Source of the DNA: Paucilactobacillus wasatchensis
GTDB taxonomy: Bacteria; Bacillota; Bacilli; Lactobacillales; Lactobacillaceae
Assembly (NCBI RefSeq): GCF_000876205.1
Contig: NZ_AWTT01000007.1
Location: forward strand, 1 to 50,372
Reading direction: 5' to 3'
Length of the DNA stretch: 50,372 nt
The translations under genes and the position numbers were made by a program. Below, in pieces: positions 37,897 to 46,238 of this stretch (position 1 is the first letter of the stretch; every line of letters starts with the position of its first letter). The notes below the pieces were generated by a model. That model saw only the letters and a list, made by a program, of their open reading frames with translations. It had not been told where the DNA came from and ran no database searches.

Positions 37897-39243
37897 ATGG
37901 AACTAAAATATTTTGGTACGGACGGTGTCCGTGGAGTGGCAAATCAAGAGTTGAGTCCAGAATTAGCATTCAAACTTGGTCGTACAGGTGGATATGTTTT
38001 AACCGAACATTCTGAATGGAAACAACCACAAGTTTTGGTGTCACGTGATACACGGATTTCTGGCCAAATGTTAGAAGAGGCTCTAGTCGCTGGATTATTG
38101 TCTGTTGGAATTGAAGTATTGCGGCTGGGGGTTGTAACAACTCCTGGAGTTGCTTATTTAGTGCGGGCACAAGAAGCAGATGCCGGTGTTATGATTACAG
38201 CATCACACAATCCAATTCAATATAATGGCATTAAATTTTTTGGTAGTGACGGATTTAAATTGTCCGATGAGTTAGAAGCGGAGATTGAAAAGCTGTTAGA
38301 TGCACCAACTGATGATTTACCGCGACCAGCTGCTGAGGGGCTTGGAAAAGTATCTGATTATCATGAAGGTGCCTTGAAGTATACGCAGTTTTTGGAACAG
38401 ACTGTTTCTGGGGATTTATCCGGTTTAAAGATTGCTGTCGATGCGGCAAATGGGGCAACGAGCAGTTTTGTTTCTTCTATCTTTGCCGATATGGAAGTTG
38501 ATTTTAATACCATTGGCACGTCACCGGACGGGTTAAATACTAATCTGAACGTTGGTTCGACTCACCCAGAGGCACTACAGAAATTTGTGGTTGAACAACA
38601 AGCACAACTGGGAGTGGCATTTGATGGTGATGGGGATCGATGCATCGCAGTTGATGAAAATGGGGCCATTGTTAATGGCGATAAAATTATGTACATTTGT
38701 GGTAAATACATGAATGAACGTGGTCGCTTAAAAAAGGATACAGTTGTCACCACTGTAATGAGTAATTTGGGCATGTATAAGGCACTTGAAAAGGCTGGAT
38801 TAACAAGTGTCAAGACCAAGGTTGGTGACCGCTATGTGGTGGAGGAAATGCTCAAAAATGGATATAACTTAGGCGGCGAGCAATCTGGACACATTATTTT
38901 CTTAGACTTTAATACGACCGGAGACGGTATGTTAACTGCATTACAGCTATTGTCTGTGATTAAACAAACTGGTAAGCCACTATCAGAACTGGCCCAAGAA
39001 GTGACCGAATATCCACAAGAATTGGTGAATATTCAAGTTAAAGATAAACAAGCAGCATTGAAAAATGAAGCATTGCTGGCAATTATCGCACAGGTAGAAA
39101 AAGAAATGGCTAGTGATGGTCGCGTGCTGGTACGTCCGAGTGGAACTGAACCTTTATTACGTATAATGGCGGAAGCACCGACGAAAGAAGCGGTTCATGA
39201 GTATGTAGCTCGGATCGCAGCAGTGGCCAAAAAAGAATTATAA
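37897..39243 (+). CDS. glmM: phosphoglucosamine mutase
   Basis: Interconverts glucosamine-6-phosphate and glucosamine-1-phosphate for UDP-GlcNAc synthesis. It opens with YFGTDGVRG, has the phosphoserine loop TASHNP (Ser103), the metal loop DGDGDR and the phosphate loop [10 protein letters not shown]; 448 residues. GAGGAAG precedes ATG 37897. It is third in the cdaA operon; GlmM is known to bind and inhibit CdaA in other Firmicutes, so the operon ties wall-precursor supply to c-di-AMP. Confidence 0.97.
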   Translation: MELKYFGTDGVRGVANQELSPELAFKLGRTGGYVLTEHSEWKQPQVLVSRDTRISGQMLEEALVAGLLSVGIEVLRLGVVTTPGVAYLVRAQEADAGVMITASHNPIQYNGIKFFGSDGFKLSDELEAEIEKLLDAPTDDLPRPAAEGLGKVSDYHEGALKYTQFLEQTVSGDLSGLKIAVDAANGATSSFVSSIFADMEVDFNTIGTSPDGLNTNLNVGSTHPEALQKFVVEQQAQLGVAFDGDGDRCIAVDENGAIVNGDKIMYICGKYMNERGRLKKDTVVTTVMSNLGMYKALEKAGLTSVKTKVGDRYVVEEMLKNGYNLGGEQSGHIIFLDFNTTGDGMLTALQLLSVIKQTGKPLSELAQEVTEYPQELVNIQVKDKQAALKNEALLAIIAQVEKEMASDGRVLVRPSGTEPLLRIMAEAPTKEAVHEYVARIAAVAKKEL

Positions 39244-39246
39244 TGT

Positions 39247-39286
39247 AAACTGACTTCTTATTTATGAAAATGAGAAGCCAGTTTTT
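39247..39286 (+). terminator. glmM terminator
   Basis: AAACTGACTTCT pairs imperfectly with AGAAGCCAGTTT (one mismatch), followed by T. Confidence 0.7.
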
Positions 39287-39322
39287 AAGGTTTAGTTAAA
39301 GATAGACCAATTTACTTATTAA

Positions 39323-39366
39323 TTGACATTCTTTTAGTAAGTTATTAGTATGTTTAGTTGTATAAT
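39323..39366 (+). promoter_or_regulatory. glmS promoter region
   Basis: A perfect TTGACA (39323-39328) is 17 bp from TAGTAT (39346-39351). A second -10, TATAAT (39361-39366), lies just downstream. I see no glmS ribozyme between here and the start codon. Confidence 0.55.
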
Positions 39367-39388
39367 TATAAATGAAATCAAACTAGTT

Positions 39389-39399
39389 ACTATACCAAT
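39389..39399 (+). promoter_or_regulatory. NagR-type operator candidate at glmS
   Basis: The 11-mer ACTATACCAAT, reading ATTGGTATAGT on the other strand, lies between promoter and start codon. The same 11-mer occurs just downstream of the nagB promoter. It resembles sites of the GntR-family regulator NagR. Confidence 0.5.
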
Positions 39400-39434
39400 C
39401 AAAATTAATTAATGATAAAAGGGCGGGAATTGAT

Positions 39435-41255
39435 ATGTGTGGAATTGTTGGCATTACGGGAGTACCAGATGCTGTATCTGTGTTAGTTAGCGGCTTAGAA
39501 CGGCTTGAATATCGGGGCTATGACTCAGCTGGAATTTATGTGAATGATCAATCAGGTCAAGACTATCTTGTTCGCCGCGTTGGTCGAATTGCAAACCTAA
39601 AGTCAGCATTAACACCTGCGATAAAGGGTATTACAGGGATTGGGCACACGCGTTGGGCAACTCATGGTGTTCCAAGTGAAACTAATGCGCACCCACAATA
39701 TTCAGCTGATGAACGATTTTATTTAGTTCATAATGGTGTTATTGATAATTTTGAACAATTAAAGTCTGAGTATTTAGCTGATGTTAAATTTCAAAGTCAA
39801 ACTGATACTGAAGTAATCGTCCAGCTGGTGGATCGCTTTGTAGTTGACTATGAGATGGATACAAGGGCAGCCTTTTTGAAGGTCCTACACTTAATTAGCG
39901 ATGATTCGTCGTATGCATTTGTTTTAATGGATCGACAAACACCGGATACATTATATGTGGCTAAAAATAAGAGCCCACTGTTAATTGGAATCGGCGAAGA
40001 TTTTAATATGGTTGGCTCAGATGCAGTTGCAATGCTCAAGGAAACGCACACATTCATGGAAATTCAAGATCGTGAAGTCGTGACCGTTCAACCTGAGGGT
40101 GTGGTGATCCGTGATTTTGATGGCAACGAAATGAAACGGGATACTTTTAGGGTGGATATGGATGCTAGTGCCGCAGATAAGGGTACTTATCCATTCTATA
40201 TGCTCAAAGAGGTTGATGAACAGCCGGTTGTGATGCGTAAATTAGTGCAAGAATATCTTGATGATGAGGGCATCCCAAAAATTGATCCAAAACTCTTAGC
40301 GCAAATGAAAGCTGCCGATCGATTATATATTGTTGGTGCAGGTACTAGTTATCACGCTGGACTGATTGGTGCCCGTTTATTTGAGCGATTAACCGGCATT
40401 TCAACCCAAGTATTTATTTCTTCTGAGTTTGCTTATGAACAGCCAATTATGGCAGCTAAACCGTTCTTTATATTCCTGACACAAAGTGGTGAAACAGCTG
40501 ATAGTCGTGAAGTGCTAGTTAATGTTAAAAAGCAAGGCTGGCCTAGTTTGACCATTACGAACGTTCCTAAGTCAACTCTGTCACGTGAAGCATCATTTAC
40601 CTTGTTATTACATGCCGGGCCAGAAATTTCTGTTGCTTCGACAAAAGCTTATACAGCCCAAGTCGCATTTCAGGCAATTTTAGCCAAGGCGTTAGGTATG
40701 GCGATGAACAAAGAAAATGCTGCTAACTTCGATATCAAACAACAATTAGGATTGGTAGCAATTGGGATGCAAGCAATTGTGGACAGCAAAGATGAACTGG
40801 AGTCGATCGCTTCTCGCTATTTGTCACAACCGCGAAATGCATTTTATATAGGACGTGGCATTGACTGGTCAGTTGCGCTGGAATCTGCACTGAAACTCAA
40901 GGAAATCTCATATGTTCAAGCTGAAGGTTTTGCATCTGGTGAGCTTAAACATGGCACAATTGCCTTGATTGAAGACAAAACGCCAGTAATTGGAATTATT
41001 ACGCAGGATCGAACAGCTAATTTAACGCGGAGTAATTTACAAGAGGTAGTTTCTCGTGGCGCAAGTGTACTAACGATTGCGTCAAAACATTTGTCACAGC
41101 CAGATGATACGATTGTATTACCAGATGTTGATCCACTATTGAGCCCACTATTGAGCGTTGTACCAGCACAATTGTTGGCTTATTACACAAGCTTGGGTAA
41201 GGGACTAGATGTCGACAAACCACGTAACTTAGCTAAATCAGTAACGGTTCAATAA
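39435..41255 (+). CDS. glmS: glutamine--fructose-6-phosphate aminotransferase
   Basis: Makes glucosamine-6-phosphate from fructose-6-phosphate and glutamine, the entry point of amino-sugar synthesis. The N-terminal glutaminase domain begins MCGIVGITG with the nucleophile Cys2 after Met removal, and has GIGHTRWATHG. Two SIS isomerase domains follow (GAGTSYHAG, and later FYIGRGIDW) with the C-terminal DKPRNLAKSVTVQ; 606 residues. A weak AAGGGCGGG site precedes ATG 39435. It is separately transcribed from glmM and carries a NagR-like operator in its leader. Confidence 0.97.
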   Translation: MCGIVGITGVPDAVSVLVSGLERLEYRGYDSAGIYVNDQSGQDYLVRRVGRIANLKSALTPAIKGITGIGHTRWATHGVPSETNAHPQYSADERFYLVHNGVIDNFEQLKSEYLADVKFQSQTDTEVIVQLVDRFVVDYEMDTRAAFLKVLHLISDDSSYAFVLMDRQTPDTLYVAKNKSPLLIGIGEDFNMVGSDAVAMLKETHTFMEIQDREVVTVQPEGVVIRDFDGNEMKRDTFRVDMDASAADKGTYPFYMLKEVDEQPVVMRKLVQEYLDDEGIPKIDPKLLAQMKAADRLYIVGAGTSYHAGLIGARLFERLTGISTQVFISSEFAYEQPIMAAKPFFIFLTQSGETADSREVLVNVKKQGWPSLTITNVPKSTLSREASFTLLLHAGPEISVASTKAYTAQVAFQAILAKALGMAMNKENAANFDIKQQLGLVAIGMQAIVDSKDELESIASRYLSQPRNAFYIGRGIDWSVALESALKLKEISYVQAEGFASGELKHGTIALIEDKTPVIGIITQDRTANLTRSNLQEVVSRGASVLTIASKHLSQPDDTIVLPDVDPLLSPLLSVVPAQLLAYYTSLGKGLDVDKPRNLAKSVTVQ

Positions 41256-41283
41256 ATCTACACTAGGCGAAGGTCAGATAAAA

Positions 41284-42135
41284 ATGAGTAAAAAGGTTTG
41301 GGTATTTTTTATTGCTTGCTGTTCAATGTTACTATTAACCAGTTGTGGGCAAAAGAGTAGCAACCATGAAACCAAAAAAGTAACTCAGCCAGTACCGACC
41401 GTTTTTATCCATGGGCTAATGGGATCCAGTAAGTCAACCAACAAAATGATCCGGGCAGCTGAAAAAAGTGGGCACGCTAAAAAAGTGCTGACCATTAATG
41501 TCCAGGCCAATGGTAAATTGCAAGTAGTTGGTAAATATCAGCGACAGGCTGCCAATCCAATTATTCAAGTCAACTTCGTTAATAATGAAGCGAGCATACA
41601 AACTCAAACACAGTGGTTAACGACAACCTTGCATTGGTTGAGAACAAAGTACAAGATCAAAAATTTCAATGCTGTAGCGCACTCGGCTGGTAATGTAACA
41701 CTACTTGAGACTGAGATGACTGCAAATAAGAGTATTCCACAATTAAAACGACTTGTGATTATTGCTGGTCCATTTAATGGCGTTATCGGCATGAATGATG
41801 CTGCTAATACTAATCGTTTAGGTAAAAATTATAAGCCAAAAATTATTTATCCAGCTAATGATTGGTATCCGAGTTACAGTCAGTTGTTATCTTGGCGGCA
41901 TAATTTTCCTAAAAACGTGCGGGTGTTAAACATTTATGGTGATCTAGCAGATGGCACACATTCGGATGGAATGGTGACTGAACAGTCTGAATTATCGGTC
42001 AATTATTTGTTACGCGGGCTAACTAAGTCCATTAAAAACGTGAAGATTAGTGGGCCGAATGCTGGGCACAGTGATTTGCATAATAACAAAACTGTGGATC
42101 AGTTAATCATCAAATTTCTGTGGTCAAATAATTGA
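41284..42135 (+). CDS. DUF915-type alpha/beta hydrolase lipoprotein
   Basis: Secreted lipid-anchored hydrolase. The signal peptide is hydrophobic (WVFFIACCSMLLLTSC) with lipobox LLTSC and the lipidated Cys21. The mature part has the oxyanion strand VFIHGLMGSS, the nucleophile elbow AHSAGN (Ser134) and a C-terminal His in GPNAGHSDLHNN; 283 residues. DUF915 proteins are common in lactobacilli, often annotated as cell-surface hydrolases of unknown substrate. It starts 28 bp after glmS with no terminator between, so it may be read with glmS. Confidence 0.88.
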   Translation: MSKKVWVFFIACCSMLLLTSCGQKSSNHETKKVTQPVPTVFIHGLMGSSKSTNKMIRAAEKSGHAKKVLTINVQANGKLQVVGKYQRQAANPIIQVNFVNNEASIQTQTQWLTTTLHWLRTKYKIKNFNAVAHSAGNVTLLETEMTANKSIPQLKRLVIIAGPFNGVIGMNDAANTNRLGKNYKPKIIYPANDWYPSYSQLLSWRHNFPKNVRVLNIYGDLADGTHSDGMVTEQSELSVNYLLRGLTKSIKNVKISGPNAGHSDLHNNKTVDQLIIKFLWSNN

Positions 42136-42147
42136 ATTTAGTACCAC

Positions 42148-42190
42148 AAAATAAAGTTTGCAATCGTTATTGATTGTAAACTTTATTTGA
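42148..42190 (+). terminator. terminator after the DUF915 gene
   Basis: AAATAAAGTTT pairs with AAACTTTATTT and CAATC with GATTG. The tail is AT-rich but the T-run is short. Confidence 0.65.
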
Positions 42191-42249
42191 TCTGTTAATT
42201 TCAAGAGCACCAAAGTGAGAAAAAAAGAAATTTATTTCCATTTTGTGCA

Positions 42250-42278
42250 TTGAATAATGAAAAGAATTTACATATAAT
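42250..42278 (+). promoter_or_regulatory. gntP promoter
   Basis: TTGAAT (42250-42255) and TATAAT (42273-42278) with a 17-bp spacer, about 60 bp before the gene. Confidence 0.7.
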
Positions 42279-42336
42279 GGTTACTATCGTTGTAAAAAAT
42301 GATACGTCACTATTTTTATAAGAGAGAAGAGAAGGC

Positions 42337-43692
42337 ATGCAATTTTTAGTTTTATTAGTGGGTATTATTATCTTACTGGTTTTGATCATTAAGGTAAAAA
42401 TGAATACCTTTGTTTCGTTAATCGTCACTTCAATTATTGTTGCACTACTACTAGGGATGAATCCAGCGGATATTGCAACTTCAATTAAAAATGGGATTGG
42501 GAGCTCATTAGGTGAATTAGCAATTGTATTTGGTTTTGGGGCAATGATCGGACGGTTAGTTTCGAACGCCGGCGGTTCTTACCGAATTGCTAAAACATTG
42601 ATTGATAAATTCGGTAAAAAGCGGCTTCAAATCGCAATTGTGGTGGCATCTTTTATTATTGGAATGTCACTATTCTTTGAAGTTGGTTTAGTCCTACTAA
42701 TTCCAATTGTGTTTGCAGTGGCACTCGAAGCGGACGTGCCGTTACTGTACCTAGGGTTGTCAATGGCGGCTGCATTATCCGCAACGCAAGGGTTCCTACC
42801 ACCGCAACCAGCCCCAACAGCTGTGGCGACAGCGTTAAACGCCAACATTGGGCAAGTCCTTTTAGTTGGAATAATTGTTGCCATTCCGTGTGTCATTGTT
42901 GCAGGTCCACTATTTACAAAGTTGGCACAGTGGTAAGCGCCAGACGCGTTTGTGATTAAAAAAACTTTACCAGCTTTTGGTGAAGTGAAAGAATATGATC
43001 TCAAAGATACACCAAGCTTTGGTTTGTCAGCATTAACGTCATTGTTTCCAGTTATTTTTATGGCGCTCACAACTATCTACTCAATGGTCTTTGAAGGCGG
43101 TAAAACACCTAAAAATCCACATGGGTTTGATGCATTCATGGCGATGATTGGTAATCCAATGGTGGCAATGGTGATCGCGTTGCTATTTGCCATGTGGTCA
43201 ATGGGCAGTCATCGTGGTAAAACAATGGGTGAAATTGGTAAAACACTGGAAAATGCAGTTAAATCAATTGCCATGTTATTGATGGTAATTGGTGGCGGTT
43301 CAGCCTTTAAACAGGTATTAATTGACGGCGGGGTTGGCCAAGCAGTGCAAAATCTAATGGTTCACGCCAATCTTTCGCCAATCTTGCTAGGCTGGTTAAT
43401 CACCGTTTTGTTACGTGTTTCATTAGGGTCGGCAACGGTCGCAGGAATGACATCAGCCGGGTTAGTAACTCCATTAATGCATTCACTTGGTGCTGATCCC
43501 GTGATGATGGCACTAGCAATTGGTGCTGGTTCGTTAGCAGCTTCGCATGTCAATGATGCTGGCTTTTGGATGTTCCAAGAATATTTTGATCTCAGTGTTA
43601 AACAAACATTGCAAATTTGGACAGTCCTAGAAACAGTGATTTCTGTGGTGGGATTATTGATGGTCTTGATGCTGAAGGCAGTATTACATTAA
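42337..43692 (+). pseudogene. gntP: gluconate permease (GntP family), interrupted by an in-frame stop
   Basis: GntP/GntT family permease; an intact protein would import gluconate with protons. The first 199 codons (42337-42936) and the last 246 (42952-43692) are in the same reading frame, separated by TAA at 42934-42936 after TKLAQW and four further codons reading APDAF. No base is gained or lost, so one substitution (for instance from TAC or TAT) explains the break. Together they make about 450 residues, the normal GntP length, with family segments such as GFLPPQPAPTAVA and SASHVNDAGFWMF (written here as SLAASHVNDAGFWMF in the protein). The promoter, GAGAAGG site and terminator look intact, so the inactivation may be recent or a sequencing error; readthrough cannot be excluded. 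Confidence 0.82.
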
Positions 43693-43706
43693 TTTGAATA
43701 TTTAAT

Positions 43707-43745
43707 TAGAACTGAGAAAAATTTTTTCTTAGCTCTTTTTTTCTT
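43707..43745 (+). terminator. gntP terminator
   Basis: AGAACTGAGAAAAA and TTTTTCTTAGCTCT form a stem with one mismatch and one G-U, followed by a long T-run. Confidence 0.75.
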
Positions 43746-43762
43746 TTTTTAAGATAATTTGG

Positions 43763-43791
43763 TTGCAAAGTAACAGTAGATCCGCTATTAT
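43763..43791 (+). promoter_or_regulatory. nagB promoter
   Basis: TTGCAA (43763-43768) and TATTAT (43786-43791) with a 17-bp spacer. Confidence 0.6.
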
Positions 43792-43807
43792 TGGACTATA
43801 CCAATAT
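43790..43807 (+). promoter_or_regulatory. NagR-type operator candidate at nagB
   Basis: TATTGG and CCAATA flank six bases as a near-perfect inverted repeat that overlaps the end of the -10 box and the expected start point. It contains the 11-mer ACTATACCAAT (43795-43805), shared with the glmS leader. A repressor bound here would block nagB initiation. Confidence 0.55.
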
Positions 43808-43825
43808 TTGACGGAGGTTCTTAAA

Positions 43826-44539
43826 ATGAAAGTAAAAATTGTGGCTGATTCATTAGCAGGTGGACGACTTGGTTACGAATTATTTGCTAAGGCGTTAGCA
43901 AATGGCAGTCGAGTTTTTGGATTGGCAACTGGTAGTACGCCAGTGTCAACATACGATCAAATCACTGCAAGTGAATTAGATTTCAGTCACTGCATTTCAA
44001 TTAATTTAGATGAATACGTCGGACTTGCTCCAACACATCCACAAAGTTACCACGCATTTATGCAAGCGCACTTTTTTAAGCAAAAGCCTTTCAGTAATTC
44101 CTTTGTCCCGAACGGTTTAAATCCTGACGAAAATGATGAAACGACTAGGTATGAAGAGATAATTGCAAATCACCCCATTGATTTTCAAATTTTAGGATTA
44201 GGGCGTAATGGTCATATCGGCTTTAACGAACCAGGGACTGAGTTTGATTCGGCAACCCACCGAGTAGCTTTAACCCAGTCGACGATCGACGCTAACGCGC
44301 GTTTTTTTGCTGATAAAGATGAAGTACCACACTTTGCTTATTCAATGGGGATTGGCACAATTATGAAATCTAAACAAATTTTGATTGAGGCATATGGTGC
44401 TAATAAAGCTGAAGCAGTGCAACAAATGATTGAAGGACCAGTTACAAAACAGGTGCCCGCCAGCATCTTGCAACAACATGCTAACGTGACTGTGATAATT
44501 GACCAAGCTGCAGCAGCAAATTTAACCAAGAAGTACTAA
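43826..44539 (+). CDS. nagB: glucosamine-6-phosphate deaminase
   Basis: Converts glucosamine-6-phosphate to fructose-6-phosphate and ammonia, the reverse direction to GlmS in net carbon flow. Motifs: GLATGSTPV (32-40), NLDEYVGL (60-67) with the catalytic Asp, and [15 protein letters not shown] with the active-site His. It has 237 residues, the short monomer form common in Firmicutes. ATG 43826 follows ACGGAGGTTC; the in-frame extension upstream covers the promoter. Monocistronic; nagA is not in the window. Confidence 0.96.
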   Translation: MKVKIVADSLAGGRLGYELFAKALANGSRVFGLATGSTPVSTYDQITASELDFSHCISINLDEYVGLAPTHPQSYHAFMQAHFFKQKPFSNSFVPNGLNPDENDETTRYEEIIANHPIDFQILGLGRNGHIGFNEPGTEFDSATHRVALTQSTIDANARFFADKDEVPHFAYSMGIGTIMKSKQILIEAYGANKAEAVQQMIEGPVTKQVPASILQQHANVTVIIDQAAAANLTKKY

Positions 44540-44557
44540 AATATTTACGAGTAGAGG

Positions 44558-44586
44558 TTGACAGCGCTTACATAAACGACTATTAT
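44558..44586 (+). promoter_or_regulatory. strong promoter with cre site for a small RNA
   Basis: A perfect TTGACA (44558-44563) lies 17 bp from TATTAT (44581-44586). The overlapping sequence TGACAGCGCTTACA (44559-44572) fits the CcpA consensus TGWNANCGNTNWCA fully and covers the -35 box, a position for repression. Confidence 0.7.
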
Positions 44587-44592
44587 AATAAA

Positions 44593-44675
44593 AGTAAGGT
44601 ATTAAGTATTTACCTTCTAATCAATTCTCTTTCTCTCTTATGCCAATCACCGTTTTCCCAAACGGTGATTTTTTT
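44593..44675 (+). ncRNA. putative CcpA-controlled small regulatory RNA
   Basis: Between nagB and the next gene a complete transcription unit encodes no credible protein. After the promoter come a small 5' hairpin (AAGGTA/TACCTT, 44596-44616), an unpaired pyrimidine-rich linker (44617-44641) and a terminator hairpin TCACCGTTT/AAACGGTGA with a TCCC loop, followed by seven T (44669-44675). The expected size is about 80 nt. The next gene has its own promoter after the terminator, so this is not simply a leader. CU-rich linkers and UCCC loops occur in Gram-positive sRNAs that bind Shine-Dalgarno regions. The linker can pair with the gntP ribosome-binding region. No expression evidence is available. 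Confidence 0.6.
44647..44675 (+). terminator. terminator of the small RNA
   Basis: A perfect 9-bp stem (44647-44655 with 44660-44668), a four-base TCCC loop and seven T. Confidence 0.9.
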
Positions 44676-44683
44676 GTGCTGTT

Positions 44684-44712
44684 TTGACTTTGCCAGTTAA
44701 TTTGACTAGAAT
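44684..44712 (+). promoter_or_regulatory. promoter of the 102-residue gene
   Basis: TTGACT (44684-44689) and TAGAAT (44707-44712) with a 17-bp spacer, beginning 9 bp after the small-RNA terminator. Confidence 0.6.
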
Positions 44713-44740
44713 TAAGTGACAACTATAAGGAGAAAATAAA

Positions 44741-45049
44741 GTGGCACAAGATGAAACGCTCGATTTAATTGAAGAGATCACCCGGCAAGACGGCAGTAAG
44801 TATCGCGAAATTGGTAACATGGTTCAAAATGGCCGAGCAGAATTAGCAGTTGAACGTGGCTTTTTGAAGGAAGTTAGAATTTTGCAGTTAAATATTCCAC
44901 ATTCTCAAAATGTGACGAAATATGAGCAATATATCAATGAACATTATGTGATGCAAGATGAGTCAATGAACCACTGGGATGAATGGAAACGCACACCGGC
45001 AGCTGACCAGATGGTGAAAGATATTTTAAATGAAAATCATATTGGTTAA
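44741..45049 (+). CDS. hypothetical protein (102 aa)
   Basis: Not recognised. A soluble acidic protein with no membrane segment or signal peptide. The first half resembles a helix-rich start (DETLDLIEEITRQDG) followed by alternating strands (GRAELAVERGFLKEVRILQLNI); the end is again charged and helical. The start is GTG 44741, 8 bp after AAGGAG. It has its own promoter. I see no catalytic motif. Confidence 0.75.
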   Translation: MAQDETLDLIEEITRQDGSKYREIGNMVQNGRAELAVERGFLKEVRILQLNIPHSQNVTKYEQYINEHYVMQDESMNHWDEWKRTPAADQMVKDILNENHIG

Positions 45050-45064
45050 CAGTTAAAATAATAG

Positions 45065-45093
45065 TTGACACGCGAAATAGTACGTGATATATT
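45065..45093 (+). promoter_or_regulatory. promoter of the ABC exporter operon
   Basis: A perfect TTGACA (45065-45070) and TATATT (45088-45093) are 17 bp apart, with TGA in the extended -10 position. The direct repeat ACGTGATA/CATGTGATA (45082-45105) overlaps the -10 and start region and may bind a regulator. Confidence 0.65.
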
Positions 45094-45105
45094 TACCATG
45101 TGATA

Positions 45106-45131
45106 GGCAAGCTATTTTTGAGCTTGTTTTT
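45106..45131 (+). terminator. terminator-like hairpin in the ABC exporter leader
   Basis: CAAGCT (45108-45113) and AGCTTG (45121-45126) with a seven-base loop, followed by TTTTTATTTT. It starts within about 10 bases of the expected transcription start and lies before the permease gene, so it could attenuate the operon. Confidence 0.5.
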
Positions 45132-45172
45132 ATTTTGCTCACGAACTTATCTACCGATAAATGGAGGCTGCC

Positions 45173-46222
45173 ATGTTTTTAGCAATTAGAGAATTAAGAC
45201 ACGAAAAATTACGTTATGTGATGTTAATAGTTATTACGGGGTTAATTGCTTGGATGATTTTTTTGTTGGCAGGATTGGCAAACGGATTAAATACAGGTAT
45301 GCGGCAGGTTGTGGATCAATGGCGGCCTGAGAAAATTATTTTAAGTAATGCCGCTAATAAAAATTTGAGCGCATCTCATCTCAGTTTGTCAGATTTAACT
45401 GAAGTAAAAGAGGCAACCAATAAAACTGCAGTGGTGCAGTATTCTGGAGCCCTTAAATTGAAACAAAGTAAGATCAATGTGTCTTTTTTGGGGACACCAC
45501 GCGATGCATTTATTCTGCCTAAGTTAACCGCCGGCAGACAAGTTGAACATAGAAATGAAATCATTGTTTCACAGGGCCTGGTTCAAGCTGGGGCCAAGTT
45601 AAATCAATTAGTAAAGATCGGTAACAACCAGCATAAATTAAAAATTGTTGGTATCTATCAAACTAGCACTTATGGTATGGCACCAACGATTTACGGTGAC
45701 ATTCAAACGGTAAATGCGACAATTTCACCAGAAACTAGTAAAAATAGTATCAATGCAATTGTGACAAGGGGCGGTACGCAGACTGATGGGGCCTCATTTG
45801 AAACATTAAGTAAAATGACATTCATTAATAATATTCCAGGTTATACAGCACAAAACACGACATTAAGTTTGATGATTGATTTTTTGATTGTAATCGCGGC
45901 AGCCGTGATTGGGATCTTTATGTATGTTTTAACACTTCAAAAGAAAGCTATGTTTGGTATTTTGAAAGCCCAAGGAGTTGCTAGTAATGTCATTATCAAA
46001 TCGTTAATTGCGCAATCGTTAATAATTGGTGTGTTAGGAATGTTATTGGGCTGGATGTTACTCTGGGTGGCCACGCTATTTTTACCAACTGCCATGCCGT
46101 TTGCAATCGACTATGTTCGTTTTATGGAATATAGCATTGCAATTATTGTTGCTGCCCTATTGGGGGGCGTGGTTTCATTTAGAACAATTATTGGCGTAGA
46201 TCCAGTTGTTGCAATTCAATAA
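45173..46222 (+). CDS. ABC transporter permease (FtsX-like, HrtB-type)
   Basis: Membrane subunit of a two-gene exporter. It has one membrane helix near the N-terminus (about 19-41), a large outside domain (about 45-240) and three helices at the C-terminus (about 243-265, 283-310, 321-345), the FtsX/MacB-like layout; 349 residues. ATG 45173 is placed 5 bp after GGAGG; an earlier ATG at 45161 overlaps that site. The permease-then-ATPase order and sequence style resemble the haem exporter HrtBA of lactococci, but the substrate is not proved. Confidence 0.82.
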   Translation: MFLAIRELRHEKLRYVMLIVITGLIAWMIFLLAGLANGLNTGMRQVVDQWRPEKIILSNAANKNLSASHLSLSDLTEVKEATNKTAVVQYSGALKLKQSKINVSFLGTPRDAFILPKLTAGRQVEHRNEIIVSQGLVQAGAKLNQLVKIGNNQHKLKIVGIYQTSTYGMAPTIYGDIQTVNATISPETSKNSINAIVTRGGTQTDGASFETLSKMTFINNIPGYTAQNTTLSLMIDFLIVIAAAVIGIFMYVLTLQKKAMFGILKAQGVASNVIIKSLIAQSLIIGVLGMLLGWMLLWVATLFLPTAMPFAIDYVRFMEYSIAIIVAALLGGVVSFRTIIGVDPVVAIQ

Positions 46223-46238
46223 AGATGGAGGAATTAAA

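Noticed and set aside
37421-37969. Long minus-strand ORF of about 180 codons opposite the cdaR tail.
   Set aside because: It arises from the antisense of a serine-repeat region, has Leu/Glu low complexity and no start signal.
39287-39434. Possible glmS ribozyme upstream of glmS.
   Set aside because: The interval is AT-rich, holds a promoter and an operator-like motif, and lacks the GC-rich conserved core and pseudoknot sequences of the ribozyme.
42952-43692. Second half of gntP as a separate, independently started gene.
   Set aside because: It is in frame with the first half, starts in the middle of the transporter fold and has no ribosome binding site before 42952.
44640-44687. A 15-codon ORF (ATG at 44640) within and beyond the small RNA.
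   Set aside because: It is preceded by a CU-rich stretch with no ribosome binding site, and it runs through the terminator.
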